This document shows, piece by piece, positions 18,659 to 18,752 of a stretch of DNA of 18,752 nt. The stretch's first letter is position 1. Every line of letters starts with the position of its first letter. Under the pieces are notes generated by a model. It was not told the DNA's origin and did not search any database. It saw nothing but the letters and a program-made list of their open reading frames with translations. Where the stretch lies: positions 1 through 18,752 of the forward strand of contig JADKHF010000051.1 in NCBI GenBank assembly GCA_016721865.1, in the 5' to 3' direction. The translations under genes were made by a program, and so were the position numbers. This stretch comes from Nitrosomonas sp. (GTDB taxonomy: Bacteria > Pseudomonadota > Gammaproteobacteria > Burkholderiales > Nitrosomonadaceae).

Positions 18659-18703
18659 CCTCTGGTAAGTACAAAAAAGTCCCTTTCAGGGTGAGGATGA
18701 ATT

Positions 18704-18752
18704 ATGTTATTAAAACTGGTTGCTGAGGGTGTTTCTCCGCGATAGCGTGCCA
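18704..18752 (+). pseudogene. Island integrase resuming after the IS91-like element
   Basis: From 18704 the plus strand reads MLLKLVAEGVSP, matching the segment KKLVAEGVSP found about 40-50 residues after the FRYN region in DUF4102 integrases. An in-frame TAG near 18734 again needs a one-base correction. The piece runs off the window end. It fits with the fragment at 16248-16365 as the other side of one interrupted gene. The match is short, so confidence is moderate. Confidence 0.5.

Larger units (their letters stand above)
16366..18703 (-). mobile_element. Decayed IS91-like element with recombinase and rolling-circle transposase
   Basis: About 2.3 kb lies between the two pieces of the island integrase. 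It holds, in minus-strand order, a tyrosine recombinase and an IS91-family (Y2-type) transposase, a pairing known from some IS91 relatives. The exact ends are not determined, because IS91 elements lack inverted repeats and target duplications. The 5' edge probably lies near the short hairpin CCCTTTCAGGG (18681-18691); the 3' edge is taken where integrase similarity stops after 16365. Both genes are broken at many points, so the element is old or poorly sequenced. Confidence 0.72.

Overview
The window looks like a betaproteobacterial chromosome segment. Moderate-GC coding, a PEP-CTERM protein, a DUF4124 protein, a FimV-like polar protein and dense insertion sequences suggest a Nitrosomonas-like (Nitrosomonadales) organism. 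The genus is an inference from family content; no rRNA or other taxonomic marker is present.

Layout. (1) Positions 1-4358 (minus strand) are an AT-rich accessory block. It holds the start of a small toxin-associated gene, a zeta-toxin-like kinase gene with several frame breaks, and an unrecognised two-gene operon. That operon pairs a 212-aa protein carrying an HEPN-like R-x4-H motif with a ~970-aa alpha-helical repeat protein whose start overlaps it by 29 bp. (2) Positions 4430-7823 (minus) encode a large secreted M1-M28-PDZ metallopeptidase fusion, divergent from a TolB-like beta-propeller gene (7990-9097, plus). (3) Positions 9216-10662 hold a PEP-CTERM exosortase-substrate gene, split inside its signal peptide by an 847-bp IS5-family element (9250-10096) flanked by CTAG. 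(4) Positions 10894-12695 (minus) hold a DUF4124 gene followed by a FimV/HubP-like gene. (5) Positions 12867-15903 (plus) are guaB-guaA, the two steps of GMP synthesis from IMP, ending at a clear terminator. (6) Positions 15974-18752 look like one end of a genomic island at the guaA 3' end. There is a 14-bp tandem repeat, four copies of ATGGTAT, and a tyrosine integrase starting at TTG 16248. That integrase is interrupted after about 45 codons by a ~2.3-kb, heavily decayed, IS91-like element carrying its own tyrosine recombinase plus a rolling-circle transposase. The integrase appears to resume at 18704-18752.

A major caveat is that single-base frame breaks occur in most genes, including the central gene guaA, the peptidase, the beta-propeller gene and the FimV-like gene. 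Such even spread over unrelated genes suggests indel errors in the source sequence at least as much as real decay. The IS91-like region is different: it also carries catalytic-residue substitutions and looks genuinely decayed. Genes described as broken at one or two points may be intact in the organism.

I found no tRNA, rRNA or CRISPR array.
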